This document shows positions 1 through 10,598 of a stretch of DNA of 64,000 nucleotides, one piece after another (the stretch's first letter is position 1; each line of letters starts with the position of its first letter). Under the pieces are notes generated by a model, which worked only from the letters and a program-made list of their open reading frames with translations, was not told the DNA's origin and searched no databases. The position numbers were made by a program, and so were the translations under genes. The stretch is taken from assembly GCF_907164955.1 (NCBI RefSeq), contig NZ_OU015521.1, forward strand, positions 248,001 through 312,000. The letters are read 5' to 3'. Source of the stretch: Coxiella endosymbiont of Dermacentor marginatus (GTDB lineage: Bacteria > Pseudomonadota > Gammaproteobacteria > Coxiellales > Coxiellaceae).

Positions 1-2426
1 GAAGCACGGCGGCGCTGAAGATTAGAAGCGTTAATGTCAGGAAGATAGATACGTCGACCAAAAAGGGTTTCTACATAGCCCTGCAAAGAAGCTATAGCAC
101 GTGTTTTTTTCATATATTCATGAACCTTAGGATAACGTTTAAAGTAAATATCGATGTACTTTTGAGCAAGCTTACGTTCAATACCAAGTTGGTGTCCAAG
201 ACCAAAACTTGACATACCATATAATAATCCAAAATTAATCGTCTTAGCATGACGACGTTGTTCCGTTGTTACTTGCTCTAATGGTACTTCAAAAATCTCA
301 GAAGCGGTGGTACTATGAATATCCCATTTTTTTTCAAATGCCTTGATTAATTCGGAGTCTTTGGACATATGAGCAATAATACGTAATTCCACTTGTGAGT
401 AATCTGCTGAAACGATACAAAAACCCGGTGGTGCAATAAAAGCACGTCGGATTTTTCGACCTTCATCCGTACGGATAGGGATATTTTGCAAATTAGGATT
501 ATTTGAAGATAAACGTCCTGTAGAGGTAATGGTCTGATTGTATGACGTATGCACCCGACCGGTTAATGAATTCACTTGTTTAGGTAGACGATCGATATAA
601 GTCGATTTTAATTTACTAAAACTTCGATGCTCCAAAATAACTTTTGGCAAAGGATAATTGCGTGCCAAATCCTGCAATACATTTTCCGCCGTCGACGGCT
701 GCCCTCCGAGAGTTTTTTTGAATATCGGCAGTTTTAATTCATCGTACAAAATCTTTTGTAATTGTTTCGGTGAGCCGAGATTAAATGCCCGCCCTGCTAA
801 CTTATAAGCCTCATATTCAAGCTTATTGATACATTGACTCAATTCATCACTTTGTAAGCGCAACATTTGGGTGTCAATTAATACACCATGCCTTTCCATT
901 TGCATTAGAATAGGTATAAGCGGTATTTCAATTGACTCAAAAACTTTCTTTAAATTTTTTTCTTTTTCGATTAACGACATTAATTTATAATGTAATTGTA
1001 AGATTAGATCCACATTTTCAGCAGCATAGATTGTTGCCTTGTCAATGGGGACTAAATTAAAGGTAATCCGTTTGATGTCCTTCCCCACAATATCTTCAAA
1101 CTTGAGTATTGAACGCCTTAGATAATGTAAAGCTAATGCAGATAAATTATATCGACTACTATTGCTATTTAAAATATAGGATTCCAATTGGATATCATAT
1201 ATTTTTGCTTTGATACTCAAGCCTTCTTTGGCTAACATCTTACTGCCATATTTTACATTTTGACCGATAACTGTTTTTTCTGAATCACCGATAATTGATT
1301 TTAATTGCTGCAGTACCCACTTTTTTTCAAGTTGAACAGGGGCATGAGCGTAATTATGGCCTATAGGAACATAGGCTGCTTTATTAGGTCTAATGGCAAA
1401 TGAAATTCCGACTACGCTCACTTCTACAGCAGAAAAATTATTAGTTTCTATATTAAAAGAAAATTCTTTAGCATCTCTTAATTTTTTTTCCCACTTTTCA
1501 AAAGTTTTTTTACTAACGATGGTAATATAATTAGGATTATCAGAAGATTTAATAGTCTTTTCCATTAAAATCTCCGAGAGCCAGGATTTAAATTCATATT
1601 TGGTAAATAATTCAATTAATTTTCTATTGTCTTTAGATCCCAATTTTAAATCCGTTAGTTTTTCTTCCAAAGGTAGATCAGAAATCACCGTAACTAATTG
1701 ACGTACTAACGGTAATTGATGCAAATGAGCACGAAGGTTTTCACCTACTTTTCCTTTTATTTCATTAGCCTGTTTTTGAATATTTGCAAGGGATCCATAT
1801 TCATTCAACCATTTAGCAGCGGTTTTTGGGCCCACTTTGGGAATGCTTGGAATATTGTCGATTTTATCACCGGTTAAACTTAAATAGTCAACAATTTTTT
1901 CAGGGGGGACGCCAAACTTTTCTACGACACCCGAAGGATCCAAGAAACGATGCGTCATTGTGTTAACTAAAGTAACACGATCACTGACAATTTGTGCTAA
2001 ATCTTTATCTCCTGTAGAAACTAAAACAGGCAACCCATTTGCTTTAGCTTTTTTAGCTAAAGTAGCAATAACGTCATCAGCTTCATAACCGTCTTTAACG
2101 ATCAACGGAAATCCGAGTGCTTTGATAATTTCAAATAACGGTTTTATTTGTTGAGACAATTCACTAGGCATCTCTTGTCGATTCGCTTTATAGCCACTAT
2201 AGAGATCGTCACGAAATGTTTTCCCCTTAGGATCAAACACTACAGCAACATACTCTGGTTGATACTCTGCTATTAATTTTCGCAGCATACTAATCACACC
2301 ATATATCGCTCCCGTCGGTTTTTGCCCTTTTACAGTGATTAACGGCGGTAATGCATAGTAAGCTCGAAAGAGGTAAGATGAACCATCTACCAACAAAACA
2401 AATGGCTTAGTAGTTTCATTTATCAT
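1..2426 (-). CDS. polA: DNA polymerase I (3' part cut by window start)
   Basis: DNA polymerase I fills gaps and removes RNA primers during replication and repair. The frame opens with ATG at 2426 and stays open for 808 codons to the window edge. The N-terminal 5' nuclease is complete (VDGSSYLFRAYY, YEADDVIA, VSTGDKDL, then a helix-hairpin-helix KVGPKTA). The polymerase part shows motif A (SADYSQVELRI) and motif B (RRHAKTINFGLLYG); motif C lies outside the window. The middle 3'-5' exonuclease domain is present, but its metal-binding aspartates are replaced: N325 in FNIET, G394 in NVKYG and N471 in YAAEN; only E327 and the motif III tyrosine remain. This suggests a polymerase without proofreading. 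It is divergent from the permease, 218 bases away. Confidence 0.97.
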   Translation of the reverse strand, partial: MINETTKPFVLLVDGSSYLFRAYYALPPLITVKGQKPTGAIYGVISMLRKLIAEYQPEYVAVVFDPKGKTFRDDLYSGYKANRQEMPSELSQQIKPLFEIIKALGFPLIVKDGYEADDVIATLAKKAKANGLPVLVSTGDKDLAQIVSDRVTLVNTMTHRFLDPSGVVEKFGVPPEKIVDYLSLTGDKIDNIPSIPKVGPKTAAKWLNEYGSLANIQKQANEIKGKVGENLRAHLHQLPLVRQLVTVISDLPLEEKLTDLKLGSKDNRKLIELFTKYEFKSWLSEILMEKTIKSSDNPNYITIVSKKTFEKWEKKLRDAKEFSFNIETNNFSAVEVSVVGISFAIRPNKAAYVPIGHNYAHAPVQLEKKWVLQQLKSIIGDSEKTVIGQNVKYGSKMLAKEGLSIKAKIYDIQLESYILNSNSSRYNLSALALHYLRRSILKFEDIVGKDIKRITFNLVPIDKATIYAAENVDLILQLHYKLMSLIEKEKNLKKVFESIEIPLIPILMQMERHGVLIDTQMLRLQSDELSQCINKLEYEAYKLAGRAFNLGSPKQLQKILYDELKLPIFKKTLGGQPSTAENVLQDLARNYPLPKVILEHRSFSKLKSTYIDRLPKQVNSLTGRVHTSYNQTITSTGRLSSNNPNLQNIPIRTDEGRKIRRAFIAPPGFCIVSADYSQVELRIIAHMSKDSELIKAFEKKWDIHSTTASEIFEVPLEQVTTEQRRHAKTINFGLLYGMSSFGLGHQLGIERKLAQKYIDIYFKRYPKVHEYMKKTRAIASLQGYVETLFGRRIYLPDINASNLQRRRA

Positions 2427-2644
2427 AAGGCCCTCATCATCATTTGCTATCACGAAATAAATGGGTTAAGAAAGAAACCTAATATTAGGGTGAAATCACT
2501 AACCTATGATGCTCGCTGAGGATAATTGACATCTCAGTGAACCAGAAAACAATTAGATACGATTCAAACTGTTCAAAAACACACAAAACTGATAACATGA
2601 GCGATTTTTGATAATCATGTTCATGTTTAATTTCATTAAAGACT

Positions 2645-4219
2645 ATGTTAAAAAGATCTATATCACCTTTTGCTTTGTTACTCACTTCTGTTAGCGCCAT
2701 TTTGGGCTCGGGGTGGTTGTTTGCTACTTATTACACTTCGGAACTGGCAGGTCCTTCAGCGATCTTTGCTTGGCTTATTGGTGGTATAGCTACCATCATT
2801 ATTGCTTTTGTTTTTGCTGAGCTTTGCACGATGCTGCCGATTACCGGTGCTAGTATCCGAATCCCGCATTATACACATGGTACACTGGTAAGCTTTCTTT
2901 TTTCTTGGATAATCTGGCTGTTCTACGCTTCATTAGCTTCAACGGAAGTTCAAGCAGTCCTGCAATATTTGAATTATTTCTTTCCCTCATTGGTTCATAA
3001 CGATGGTGGTTTAACTACCTTAGGCTATTTTTTAGCTTCAGTATTAATGATAGCAATTTCAGCAATTAATATTTTTTCTTTACGTTGGTTACTAAGATTT
3101 AATAGCTCTTTAACCATTTTAAAAATTTCTATCCCTACGGTAGTAGCTATAGTTATTTTAAAATTATATTTTTCCCCTTCTCGACTTATTCATCCTGCTC
3201 ATACCTCCTTCATGCCTTATGGAATGCACGGAATATTTTCAGCAGTCACCACTGGCGGAATTATTTTTGCTTTTAGTGGATTTAAACAAGCTTGTGAAAT
3301 GGCCGGGGAAGCTAAAAATCCAACGCGTGCTTTACCTCTTGCTACCATTGGGTCTGTAATAATTTGTCTAATCATCTACCTTTTACTGCAATCCGCTTTT
3401 TTATCCTCGCTTTTGCCCATTAACTTAATTCACGGTTGGGCACACTTGGACTTACAAGGTGGAAAAAGTCCTATCACCGCGATTGTACATCAAAGACACT
3501 TAGATATTCTCCTTCCTTTATTGTATTTAGGAGCAATTATTGGACCCTTAGCCGCTGCGTTGATGTACACTGGTAGTGGGGGTCGCGCATTGTATAGTAT
3601 GAGTAAAAATAATCATATTCCTCTTTTATTTCAACGTCTGACGACTCAGGGAAATCCTTCGATTGCTATCCTTACTAATTTTGTTTTAGGGATGTGCCTC
3701 TTTGCACCACTGCCGGGATGGAATCGCATGATAGCTTTTCTCACTTCATTAATGGCATTAACGTATGGTGTTGCTCCTATTTGCTTGTTAGCCTTACGTC
3801 AACAGCTTCCTCAACGTCTGCGACCATTTAGACTACCTGCTGTTACTTTATGGACTGCGGGAGCATTTTATATCTGCACTCTTCTTACTTACTGGAGTGG
3901 ATGGATGATTATTTCTAAACTCGGCCTTACTTTACTTATCGGGCTTACTATATTGGTTGTTCACCGCTATTTTATCGAGCCAGATAAGCGATTTTCTTTT
4001 CACTGGCGAGCATCGATATGGATATGGCCCTATTTTCTAGGGATGGCATTAATTTCTTATCTCGGTAATTTTGGTGGAGGAAAAGAGATTATTCCTTTCG
4101 GCTGGGATTTTATTGTTATTGGTGTATTTTGTATTTTCACTTTATGGCTGGCAATGAAATTTAAATTGCCCGCTGAACTCACTCAACGTTTCCTTCAAGA
4201 TCCTGAATTCGATCAGTAA
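2645..4219 (+). CDS. APC-family amino acid permease
   Basis: This is a very hydrophobic protein of 524 residues with about 12 to 14 membrane segments, so it acts in the inner membrane. The first segment carries the bent-helix glycine pattern of the APC superfamily (SAILGSGWLF). The segment near residue 205 (FAFSGFKQACEMAGEAKNP) matches the conserved substrate and ion region of that superfamily. The substrate cannot be told from sequence; amino acids or polyamines are usual for the family, and an intracellular symbiont would use it to import host amino acids. No clear Shine-Dalgarno sequence precedes the ATG. No partner gene lies nearby. Confidence 0.85.
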   Translation: MLKRSISPFALLLTSVSAILGSGWLFATYYTSELAGPSAIFAWLIGGIATIIIAFVFAELCTMLPITGASIRIPHYTHGTLVSFLFSWIIWLFYASLASTEVQAVLQYLNYFFPSLVHNDGGLTTLGYFLASVLMIAISAINIFSLRWLLRFNSSLTILKISIPTVVAIVILKLYFSPSRLIHPAHTSFMPYGMHGIFSAVTTGGIIFAFSGFKQACEMAGEAKNPTRALPLATIGSVIICLIIYLLLQSAFLSSLLPINLIHGWAHLDLQGGKSPITAIVHQRHLDILLPLLYLGAIIGPLAAALMYTGSGGRALYSMSKNNHIPLLFQRLTTQGNPSIAILTNFVLGMCLFAPLPGWNRMIAFLTSLMALTYGVAPICLLALRQQLPQRLRPFRLPAVTLWTAGAFYICTLLTYWSGWMIISKLGLTLLIGLTILVVHRYFIEPDKRFSFHWRASIWIWPYFLGMALISYLGNFGGGKEIIPFGWDFIVIGVFCIFTLWLAMKFKLPAELTQRFLQDPEFDQ

Positions 4220-5992
4220 CCGCATAAAGGATTAAGGCCTTTTGTTTATTGAAAGAAGAAGAAGTTTGTCAAAATTTCTAGCGCCAATAAAATAACCCAC
4301 CATCTCCTCCAAAGCAAGGAGGAGGTTAACGGTATTTTAAGTAAAAATGGGATTTTTCACACTTTAAAGTTCAATCTACACCTTAGTTTAGTAGAAGCAC
4401 CTTAATATTCTATCTGAAGTAGACTCCATAAAAAAAGAAATACATCGATACATTAGCTCTGACTGATTTTCTTATATGGGATCGAGCTTGCAACTGATGG
4501 ATTTTCTTTTTCTTGTTATGTTTCAGATAATCCTTTTATCTCAGCCTGTTTTCTTGTAACAGCAACCTGATGATTAAGTTGCTACTCTGGGTTATATAAT
4601 AGTTCCTTGAGGAAGGGTGAATAACTATAATTATCAATTAAATTTCAACAAGTAAGGTTTCTATCGTGATAGACTAATGCGATTATCTTTTTGAATATAA
4701 AATTTATACAGCTTATTTTACATTTAGTTTTATTCATCGCTGCTCATCGTGCGCTACTCGTGAGCGAAAGGCATCTTGCGCAGAGTTTGAAACTATTTTG
4801 TTATGTCAACATTCTTAACTAAACTTACATCGGGCCTGCTAACAACACGTTACTATTTAGGATTGTGAGACGATGTTCATATTGTAAGTCAGTTCTCTTT
4901 CACTAATGCTTAATAAAATAGCAATAGCTAAATCACTTTTCATTACTTTTATTACTCATTATTTAGATAATTCAGTAAGTAGCATTTTTTAATTTTATCT
5001 CGATTGAAATAATGAAAAACTAATAGAAAACCTAAGTTTATAATGCTTTGTTTATTAACATAAGTCGTTCCTTAAGTTTCTATTTATTCCGATTATTCCG
5101 AATTATAAACGGACCAAGCAATAAAAAAATTAAAACGCCCTAAAGCGTTAATTGCAAGAAAAGTATTATTTATCACAATAGCTTTTACTCTCGTTTTTAA
5201 TTCTAGTTATGACGATTGGTATTAATCTTGCTAATCGGGAAATGCATTATGGAATTTAATAAATTACTGATGGACCATGATAATTAATTCTATTTCACCT
5301 CAGTTACAAAACATTTATTAATTGCAAAACGAATGACTAACATTTGGTATTCAATATTATTTAATAGATCCTGCTACTAATATATTAACAACGATTATAA
5401 AAAAGTTTGATGATCAGTATCTAAATAAGTATTTAAGCTATTTTGTAGTATCGTTAAAAAAGTGTTAATACTAGCTTTAGCTCTTATTACAGTAAATTAA
5501 GTGTAGCTACTTCTCATACCTGCACGTACACTCACTTGCACTTGATTTGTATTAACTATTTTTCAGCACATAATGTTGTACATTACTAATCGCTAATTAA
5601 TGATCTTTAATCCAAATAGTAACTACTGATTACAGGCAATATCACCGTAATAATACTATTTTTAAAGTTTAATTATCTGTTTTTGTTATCACAGTAAACT
5701 ATATTATGAGCTAATCAGTCCATTTCTGCCTTATTTTAAGTGTGCTATTACAAAAAATTTTACAGAATAAGATTTTTATTAAAAGGCTATCTGTGCTACC
5801 TATAGGTAGCAATTACAAATTCTAATTCGTTGAAAAAAATGCATCTAAATCAAATGCTATTATCATTGTTTTAAAGCAAGTACGAGATGAATACCCGATC
5901 ACCTCAATCCACTTTATTAAAAGTGGATTGAGGTGATCGGGTAAGAAAAAGACACTTGAATCCAATAAATCTTCCTTGATAGACTTCAAAAG
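4220..5992. other. Long AT-rich gap without a gene
   Basis: About 1.8 kb with stops in all six frames. I could not read a relic of a known gene in it. It holds an 18-base self-complementary site at 5794-5811 and a strong 24-bp hairpin at 5892-5943, close to the pdxB start. The length suggests one or two decayed genes. Confidence 0.6.
5892..5943. repeat. Perfect 24-bp hairpin, 4-base loop, before pdxB
   Basis: The arms at 5892-5915 and 5920-5943 are exact reverse complements, separated only by atta. The right arm ends 49 bases before the pdxB start. No U-tract follows, so it is not a typical Rho-independent terminator. It could act in the pdxB leader or be a by-product of template switching. 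Confidence 0.9.
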
Positions 5993-7099
5993 ATGATTAC
6001 AATTCTTGTTGATGACTGCATTCCTTTTATTTCTGAATTATTTGGACGCTGGGGCAAATTAATTTTAAGGTCAGGAACTGCTATTCAAAGAAGCGATCTT
6101 AAAACAGTCAATGTTTTATTAACGCGGTCGATAACTCAAGTCAACGCTACTTTATTACAAAGAAGCACTGTTGAATTTATAGGCAGCGCAACTGCAGGAT
6201 TTGATCACATTGATCATGAATGGTTAGCAAAACAACCTATCTCGTGGGCTTACGCACCTGGAGCGAATGCTGTAGCAGTGGCTGAATATGTGCTTCATTG
6301 TATTGCTTTTTTACGTAAAAAGGATTTATTACCGAAAGGATCACTAAACGCTGCTGTCATTGGAGTTGGTCATGTAGGTCGAATCGTTTCTGATCGTTTA
6401 AAAAAAATAGGTTTTTCTGTTGTCCATAATGATCCGCCACGTGCTGTTTCTGAAAAAGAATTTGTTTCTGTCCCACTAGATTCACTTACGAAAATGGATT
6501 TAATTTGTTTACATACGCCTCTAATTAAAACTGGAAAATTTTCTACTTATCATTTAATTAATGATATCTTTCTTAAAAAATTAAGGCCTGGTTGTGTCTT
6601 GTTAAACGCTGGACGAGGCGCAGTGATTAATAATCAAGCATTATTAGAGCATGATCATGTCATTGCCTGTTTAGATGTATGGGAAAATGAACCTAATATT
6701 AATTTGAATTTATTGCAAAAAATTGTTATTGGAACTCCGCACATCGCTGGTTATAGTAAAGCAGCAAAATTACGTGCGTCGCTAATGATTTACAAGGCTT
6801 TTTTAAAGCACTTTCAATTATCGGATATTCCTTGTGTCAAAGAACCACAACAATTATCAGAAAAGACAACTCTTGATGTCAGTGAATGTCGTACTGTCGA
6901 AGATGTCTTATTAAAAATCTATGATCCAGGGAAAGAAACTCAAATCATGAGCCAATTACTGATAAAGCATCTAGATTGGTTTGAAAAACTACGTCGTTAT
7001 TATCCTTTACGTGAGGAATTTTCAAATATTCAATTAACGCCTTCACTAGAACCAAATCTAAAAAAAAATCTACAACAATGGGGATTTTCTTTTGATTAA
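5993..7099 (+). CDS. pdxB: 4-phosphoerythronate dehydrogenase
   Basis: PdxB oxidises 4-phospho-D-erythronate in the DXP-dependent branch of vitamin B6 synthesis. The 368 residues (E. coli has about 378) show the D-2-hydroxyacid dehydrogenase plan. There is an N-terminal substrate lobe, an NAD-binding fold with GVGHVGRI near residue 117, and the catalytic set in order: Arg in LNAGRGAVI, Glu in ENEPNI and His in GTPHIAGYS. The C-terminal tail after the catalytic His is the PdxB-specific dimerisation part. It stands alone between two empty regions, so its survival suggests that B6 synthesis is under selection. A strong hairpin lies just upstream. Confidence 0.95.
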   Translation: MITILVDDCIPFISELFGRWGKLILRSGTAIQRSDLKTVNVLLTRSITQVNATLLQRSTVEFIGSATAGFDHIDHEWLAKQPISWAYAPGANAVAVAEYVLHCIAFLRKKDLLPKGSLNAAVIGVGHVGRIVSDRLKKIGFSVVHNDPPRAVSEKEFVSVPLDSLTKMDLICLHTPLIKTGKFSTYHLINDIFLKKLRPGCVLLNAGRGAVINNQALLEHDHVIACLDVWENEPNINLNLLQKIVIGTPHIAGYSKAAKLRASLMIYKAFLKHFQLSDIPCVKEPQQLSEKTTLDVSECRTVEDVLLKIYDPGKETQIMSQLLIKHLDWFEKLRRYYPLREEFSNIQLTPSLEPNLKKNLQQWGFSFD

Positions 7100-7915
7100 G
7101 AGAAAGGATACTAAAGGCGATTTAAAATACTAAACGCAACCCTATTAAAGAGGGTGAATACACCGACGTGCAAACTTTACTTTGTAATAGTTTTAAGTGA
7201 TTTAATCTTATCATCAAAATTCCTCAATTAAATTTAAATTTGCCAGATTATTGAGAAAATCAAATCTTGATTGAACTCCTTCCAATAATTTCGACTTGCT
7301 TAAAAATCCTAATGTTAATTAAGAAGACCCTCCTTTTTTTATTGCGCCAAAAGTAGATAATCGGCAGCCCTAAATCGTGTGTCCTATTCAATTCTACTCA
7401 ATCTATGGTGCTTTTGGAGCGCAGATGCCATTTTGAACACCTACTTTCCTATTCAAGTTAAAATGATCTACTTAACGATCATGCAGAAAATCTTAACCAA
7501 ATTAACAGAGGCTTCCTTTTATCATCCTTGTATGATAAAAGGAAGCCTGGCATAAGTTAAAAACAAAAGTAAGAAGAAATAAGCCCGTATAGTAAGAAGA
7601 AAAATTTTCCTTAAATAATTAAATTCATAAGATTATTATTTTATAAAGAGTTTGATATTAGGACCGACTTCACCCAGCTAGCTAATTAACTCTCAGAGAT
7701 GCGTTTATTTTCTGTTTGATTTTTAATATCGTTTCAAACTGATTAGTGAATTTTCAACATCTTTGTTTTTAATGGTCATCATTATATGGTTTAGATCTTC
7801 GAAGCTTTTTATCAGATATTCCTTTCACTTATTTTAACTTATTTACGATAGGCATAAATAAGATTAAGATTAGCTCTATTAGATTAGGCTTAGAACGCTC
7901 TAAAGAGCTCTAAGA
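7100..7915. other. Intergenic gap without a recognisable gene
   Basis: About 800 bases between the convergent ends of pdxB and priA. All frames are broken by stops. The only structure seen is the 17-bp hairpin at 7509-7548. Confidence 0.6.
7509..7548. repeat. Perfect 17-bp hairpin, 6-base loop
   Basis: The arms at 7509-7525 and 7532-7548 are exact reverse complements around ccttgt. It lies about 410 bases downstream of pdxB and 370 downstream of priA, too far from either to be an obvious terminator, and no U-tract follows. Its sequence is unrelated to the other hairpins in the window. Confidence 0.85.
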
Positions 7916-9898
7916 TTAAATTATCTCTTGCGGATCCACATCTAAAGTCCAGCGTACCTTTGTATGTTGAGTTGGAAGTAAAGGGATTAATTTGGTTAGT
8001 ACTTGATGCAAACACGCACGATGTTTGGATTGAAAAAGTAATTGATAGCGGTACCGTCCTGCTTTACGTGTCATGCTAGCAGCAACTGGCCCTAAAATTT
8101 CAACACCTTTATTAACAAGGATTTTTTGTTTTATTTCCGATAAAAATTCATAGGGAAGCATAGGCTTCGGAGACTCAGCACGTAATAAACTTAGGTAAGA
8201 AAAAGGTGGTAACCGAGCTGCTTTACGTTCTTTCAACAAAGCCTCTGCAAATGCAGCATACCCTTCCTTTAATAAAAAAGTAAGTAAAGGGTCTGTAGGA
8301 TGATGCGTTTGAATAAATACCTCACCCTTTCGTTCTGCACGGCCTGCACGACCTGCCACTTGAATTAGTAGTTGTCCCATTCGTTCCGCAGCACGAAAAT
8401 CAACACTGTACAAACTGCTATCAGCATCTACAATTGCTACCAAAGTTAAGTGAGGGAAATGATGACCTTTGGCAATCATTTGAGTTCCGATTAAAATCGA
8501 TGCTTTTCGGTTGTGAATCAAATCTAATTTTTCTTTCATACTATTTTTAGTGCGGGTACTATCGCGATCAATACGCACAATACCATAATCCGGAAATCGC
8601 TTTCGTAAAACCGTTTCCAATTGTTCTGTACCTAAACCGACATCGATTAATTCCTGGTGTTTACATTGTATACAAACGGTAGGAATTTTTTTATTAGAAC
8701 CACAATGGTGGCAGTAAAGTCGTTGAGGCTGATAGTGAAAAGTTAACCGCGCATCACAACGGTTACAATGTATTATCCACCCACAACCATGACACATCAG
8801 AGTAGGCGCATAACCCCGACGATTTAAAAATAATAAAACCTGGCCGTTATTACTAATATGGTTTTCAATAGCAATTAATAATTCGTCACTCATCCCTGCC
8901 ATTAATTGCTTTTGACGCAAATCCATTATTGTGATACAAGGCAAGGAAGCACTACCTACTCGGCTGGGTAACAATAATAATTCATAACGTTCACGTTTAA
9001 CGTTATAAAAACTTTCTAATGAAGGAGTTGCTGAACCAAGCACAATTGGAACGTCTTCAAACTGGCCACGTATTACAGCTAAATCACGTGCAGAATAACG
9101 AAAACCCGATTGTTGTTTAAATGAAGTATCATGCTCCTCATCTAAAATAATAATACCAATGTTAAGAAGAGGAGTAAAAATAGCTGAGCGAGTGCCAATA
9201 ATAATTTTAGCTATACCCTTTTTAGCCATTAGCCAAGCTTGAGCGCGTTTCTTATCAGTTAAATTAGAATGCAAAATAACAATGGGTACATTAAATCGTT
9301 CACGAAATCGCTTTACAGTTTGGGGCGTTAACCCAATTTCTGGAACTAACACCAATGCTTGTTTTCCTTGCTTAACTAATGCTTCAATACAATGCAAATA
9401 AACTTCAGTTTTTCCGCTCCCGGTAATTCCTAAAAGCAAAAAAGTCTGAAAATTATGGCTACTGTTAATTGTAGCAACAGCATTTTTTTGATAGTGGTTT
9501 AAATTTAAAGGAGCTTGCGGAATATACGAACTAATATTATCATGAGCTTTAATAACCTGTTTTCCTTGACAAAAAATCCTCGGTAAGGCACCTAGAATAA
9601 CTACCCCGATAGGATAATGGTAATAATCACTCGCCCATTGAAACAATTTAAGCAAAAAGGGCGGAATAAGTGGTTCCTTTTCGAGGATTGCTTTGATAGG
9701 CTTAAGACGTCCAATGGGCAAGGAAGAATGAGATTTTACTTCCATCAACACGCCTATACAGTCTTTTCGGCCAAAAGGAATTTTTAGACGAATACCCGGT
9801 TGTAATTTTACATTATTAAGCGAGGTGGGCACTAAATAATCAAAACACTGATACAGCGGCTTTGGTACAGCAACTTGTAAGATCATTGACATGAACAT
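7916..9898 (-). CDS. priA: Primosomal helicase PriA, lacking the winged-helix part
   Basis: PriA restarts stalled replication forks as a 3'-5' DNA helicase. The product is 660 residues against about 732 in E. coli. Visible are the N-terminal 3'-DNA-binding domain (to about residue 110), Walker A GITGSGKTEVYL near 157, Walker B DEEH with the following KQQSGFRYSARDLA, and eight zinc-binding cysteines in four pairs (CHGCG, CNRC, CHHCG, CIQC). Helicase motifs V and VI follow (IGTQMIAKGHHFP, QVAGRAGR). Walker A sits about 67 residues earlier than in E. coli because the winged-helix domain between the DNA-binding domain and the helicase is reduced to a short linker. The start could be M1, M3 or M5. 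It is divergent from efp. Confidence 0.95.
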   Translation of the reverse strand: MFMSMILQVAVPKPLYQCFDYLVPTSLNNVKLQPGIRLKIPFGRKDCIGVLMEVKSHSSLPIGRLKPIKAILEKEPLIPPFLLKLFQWASDYYHYPIGVVILGALPRIFCQGKQVIKAHDNISSYIPQAPLNLNHYQKNAVATINSSHNFQTFLLLGITGSGKTEVYLHCIEALVKQGKQALVLVPEIGLTPQTVKRFRERFNVPIVILHSNLTDKKRAQAWLMAKKGIAKIIIGTRSAIFTPLLNIGIIILDEEHDTSFKQQSGFRYSARDLAVIRGQFEDVPIVLGSATPSLESFYNVKRERYELLLLPSRVGSASLPCITIMDLRQKQLMAGMSDELLIAIENHISNNGQVLLFLNRRGYAPTLMCHGCGWIIHCNRCDARLTFHYQPQRLYCHHCGSNKKIPTVCIQCKHQELIDVGLGTEQLETVLRKRFPDYGIVRIDRDSTRTKNSMKEKLDLIHNRKASILIGTQMIAKGHHFPHLTLVAIVDADSSLYSVDFRAAERMGQLLIQVAGRAGRAERKGEVFIQTHHPTDPLLTFLLKEGYAAFAEALLKERKAARLPPFSYLSLLRAESPKPMLPYEFLSEIKQKILVNKGVEILGPVAASMTRKAGRYRYQLLFQSKHRACLHQVLTKLIPLLPTQHTKVRWTLDVDPQEII

Positions 9899-9935
9899 AT
9901 GATAACTATCGTGATACCAATCTCAAGAGATTTTG

Positions 9936-10502
9936 ATGATAATATATAGCACGAACGAGTTTTGTAGCGGATTAAAAGTCATGATTAATGGAGACCCTTG
10001 TAGCATCATTGAGAATAAATTTATTAAGCCTGGTAAAGGCCAGGCTTTTAATCGTGTTAAATTTCGCAACTTAAAAACAGGCCGGATATTGGAACGCACT
10101 TTTAAATCTGGTGAAACCCTGTCTGCTGCTAACGTGGTCGAAATAGAAATGCATTATTTATATAATGATGGAAAATTTTGGCATTTCATGGTTCCAGAAA
10201 CTTATGAACAATATGCTGCTTCAATTGAAGCAATAAAGAATACGAAACAGTGGCTCAAAGAAGAAGCGTTGTGTACAGTGACTATGTGGAATGGCGCTCC
10301 CCTATCGGTTGATCCTCCTATTTTCGTGGAATTAAGGATTGTCGAAACAGAGCCCGGGATTCGTGGTGATACAGCTACTGGCGGAACAAAACGTGCAAAA
10401 CTTGAAAGCGGTGCTGTAGTAAAGGTTCCATTGTTTTTACATGAAGGAGAAGTGATTAGGGTAGATTCTCGTCGTGGAGAATACGTTTCACGAGCGAAGT
10501 AA
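9936..10502 (+). CDS. efp: Elongation factor P
   Basis: EF-P relieves ribosomes stalled at consecutive prolines. It has three beta-barrel domains. The modified lysine sits in the loop KPGKGQAF, and the C-terminus GEYVSRAK is typical. I chose the second of two adjacent ATG codons (9933 and 9936) because it puts the target lysine at exactly residue 34, as in E. coli; aagaga upstream can serve as ribosome binding site. The gene for the lysylating enzyme EpmA follows 96 bases downstream, and that for the aminomutase EpmB is at about 25 kb, so beta-lysylation of Lys34 is expected. Confidence 0.97.
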   Translation: MIIYSTNEFCSGLKVMINGDPCSIIENKFIKPGKGQAFNRVKFRNLKTGRILERTFKSGETLSAANVVEIEMHYLYNDGKFWHFMVPETYEQYAASIEAIKNTKQWLKEEALCTVTMWNGAPLSVDPPIFVELRIVETEPGIRGDTATGGTKRAKLESGAVVKVPLFLHEGEVIRVDSRRGEYVSRAK

Positions 10503-10598
10503 TCTACAACACATTTCTTGAAATGCCTCTATTCAATCTTATTCAAGAAACGATGACAGATAATATTTTAACTAACTTTTCTGAATAAATAAAAATCA

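Noticed and set aside
1-2426. polA as a pseudogene
   Set aside because: The frame is open to the edge and only truncated by the window; polymerase and 5' nuclease motifs are intact.
2485-2700. 71-codon reverse frame between polA and the permease
   Set aside because: It overlaps the permease start on the other strand, has no family features and no ribosome binding site.
4293-4330. ctcctcc/ggaggag stem after the permease as a terminator
   Set aside because: Only 7 bp with no U-tract. A weaker stem closer to the gene is also unconvincing.
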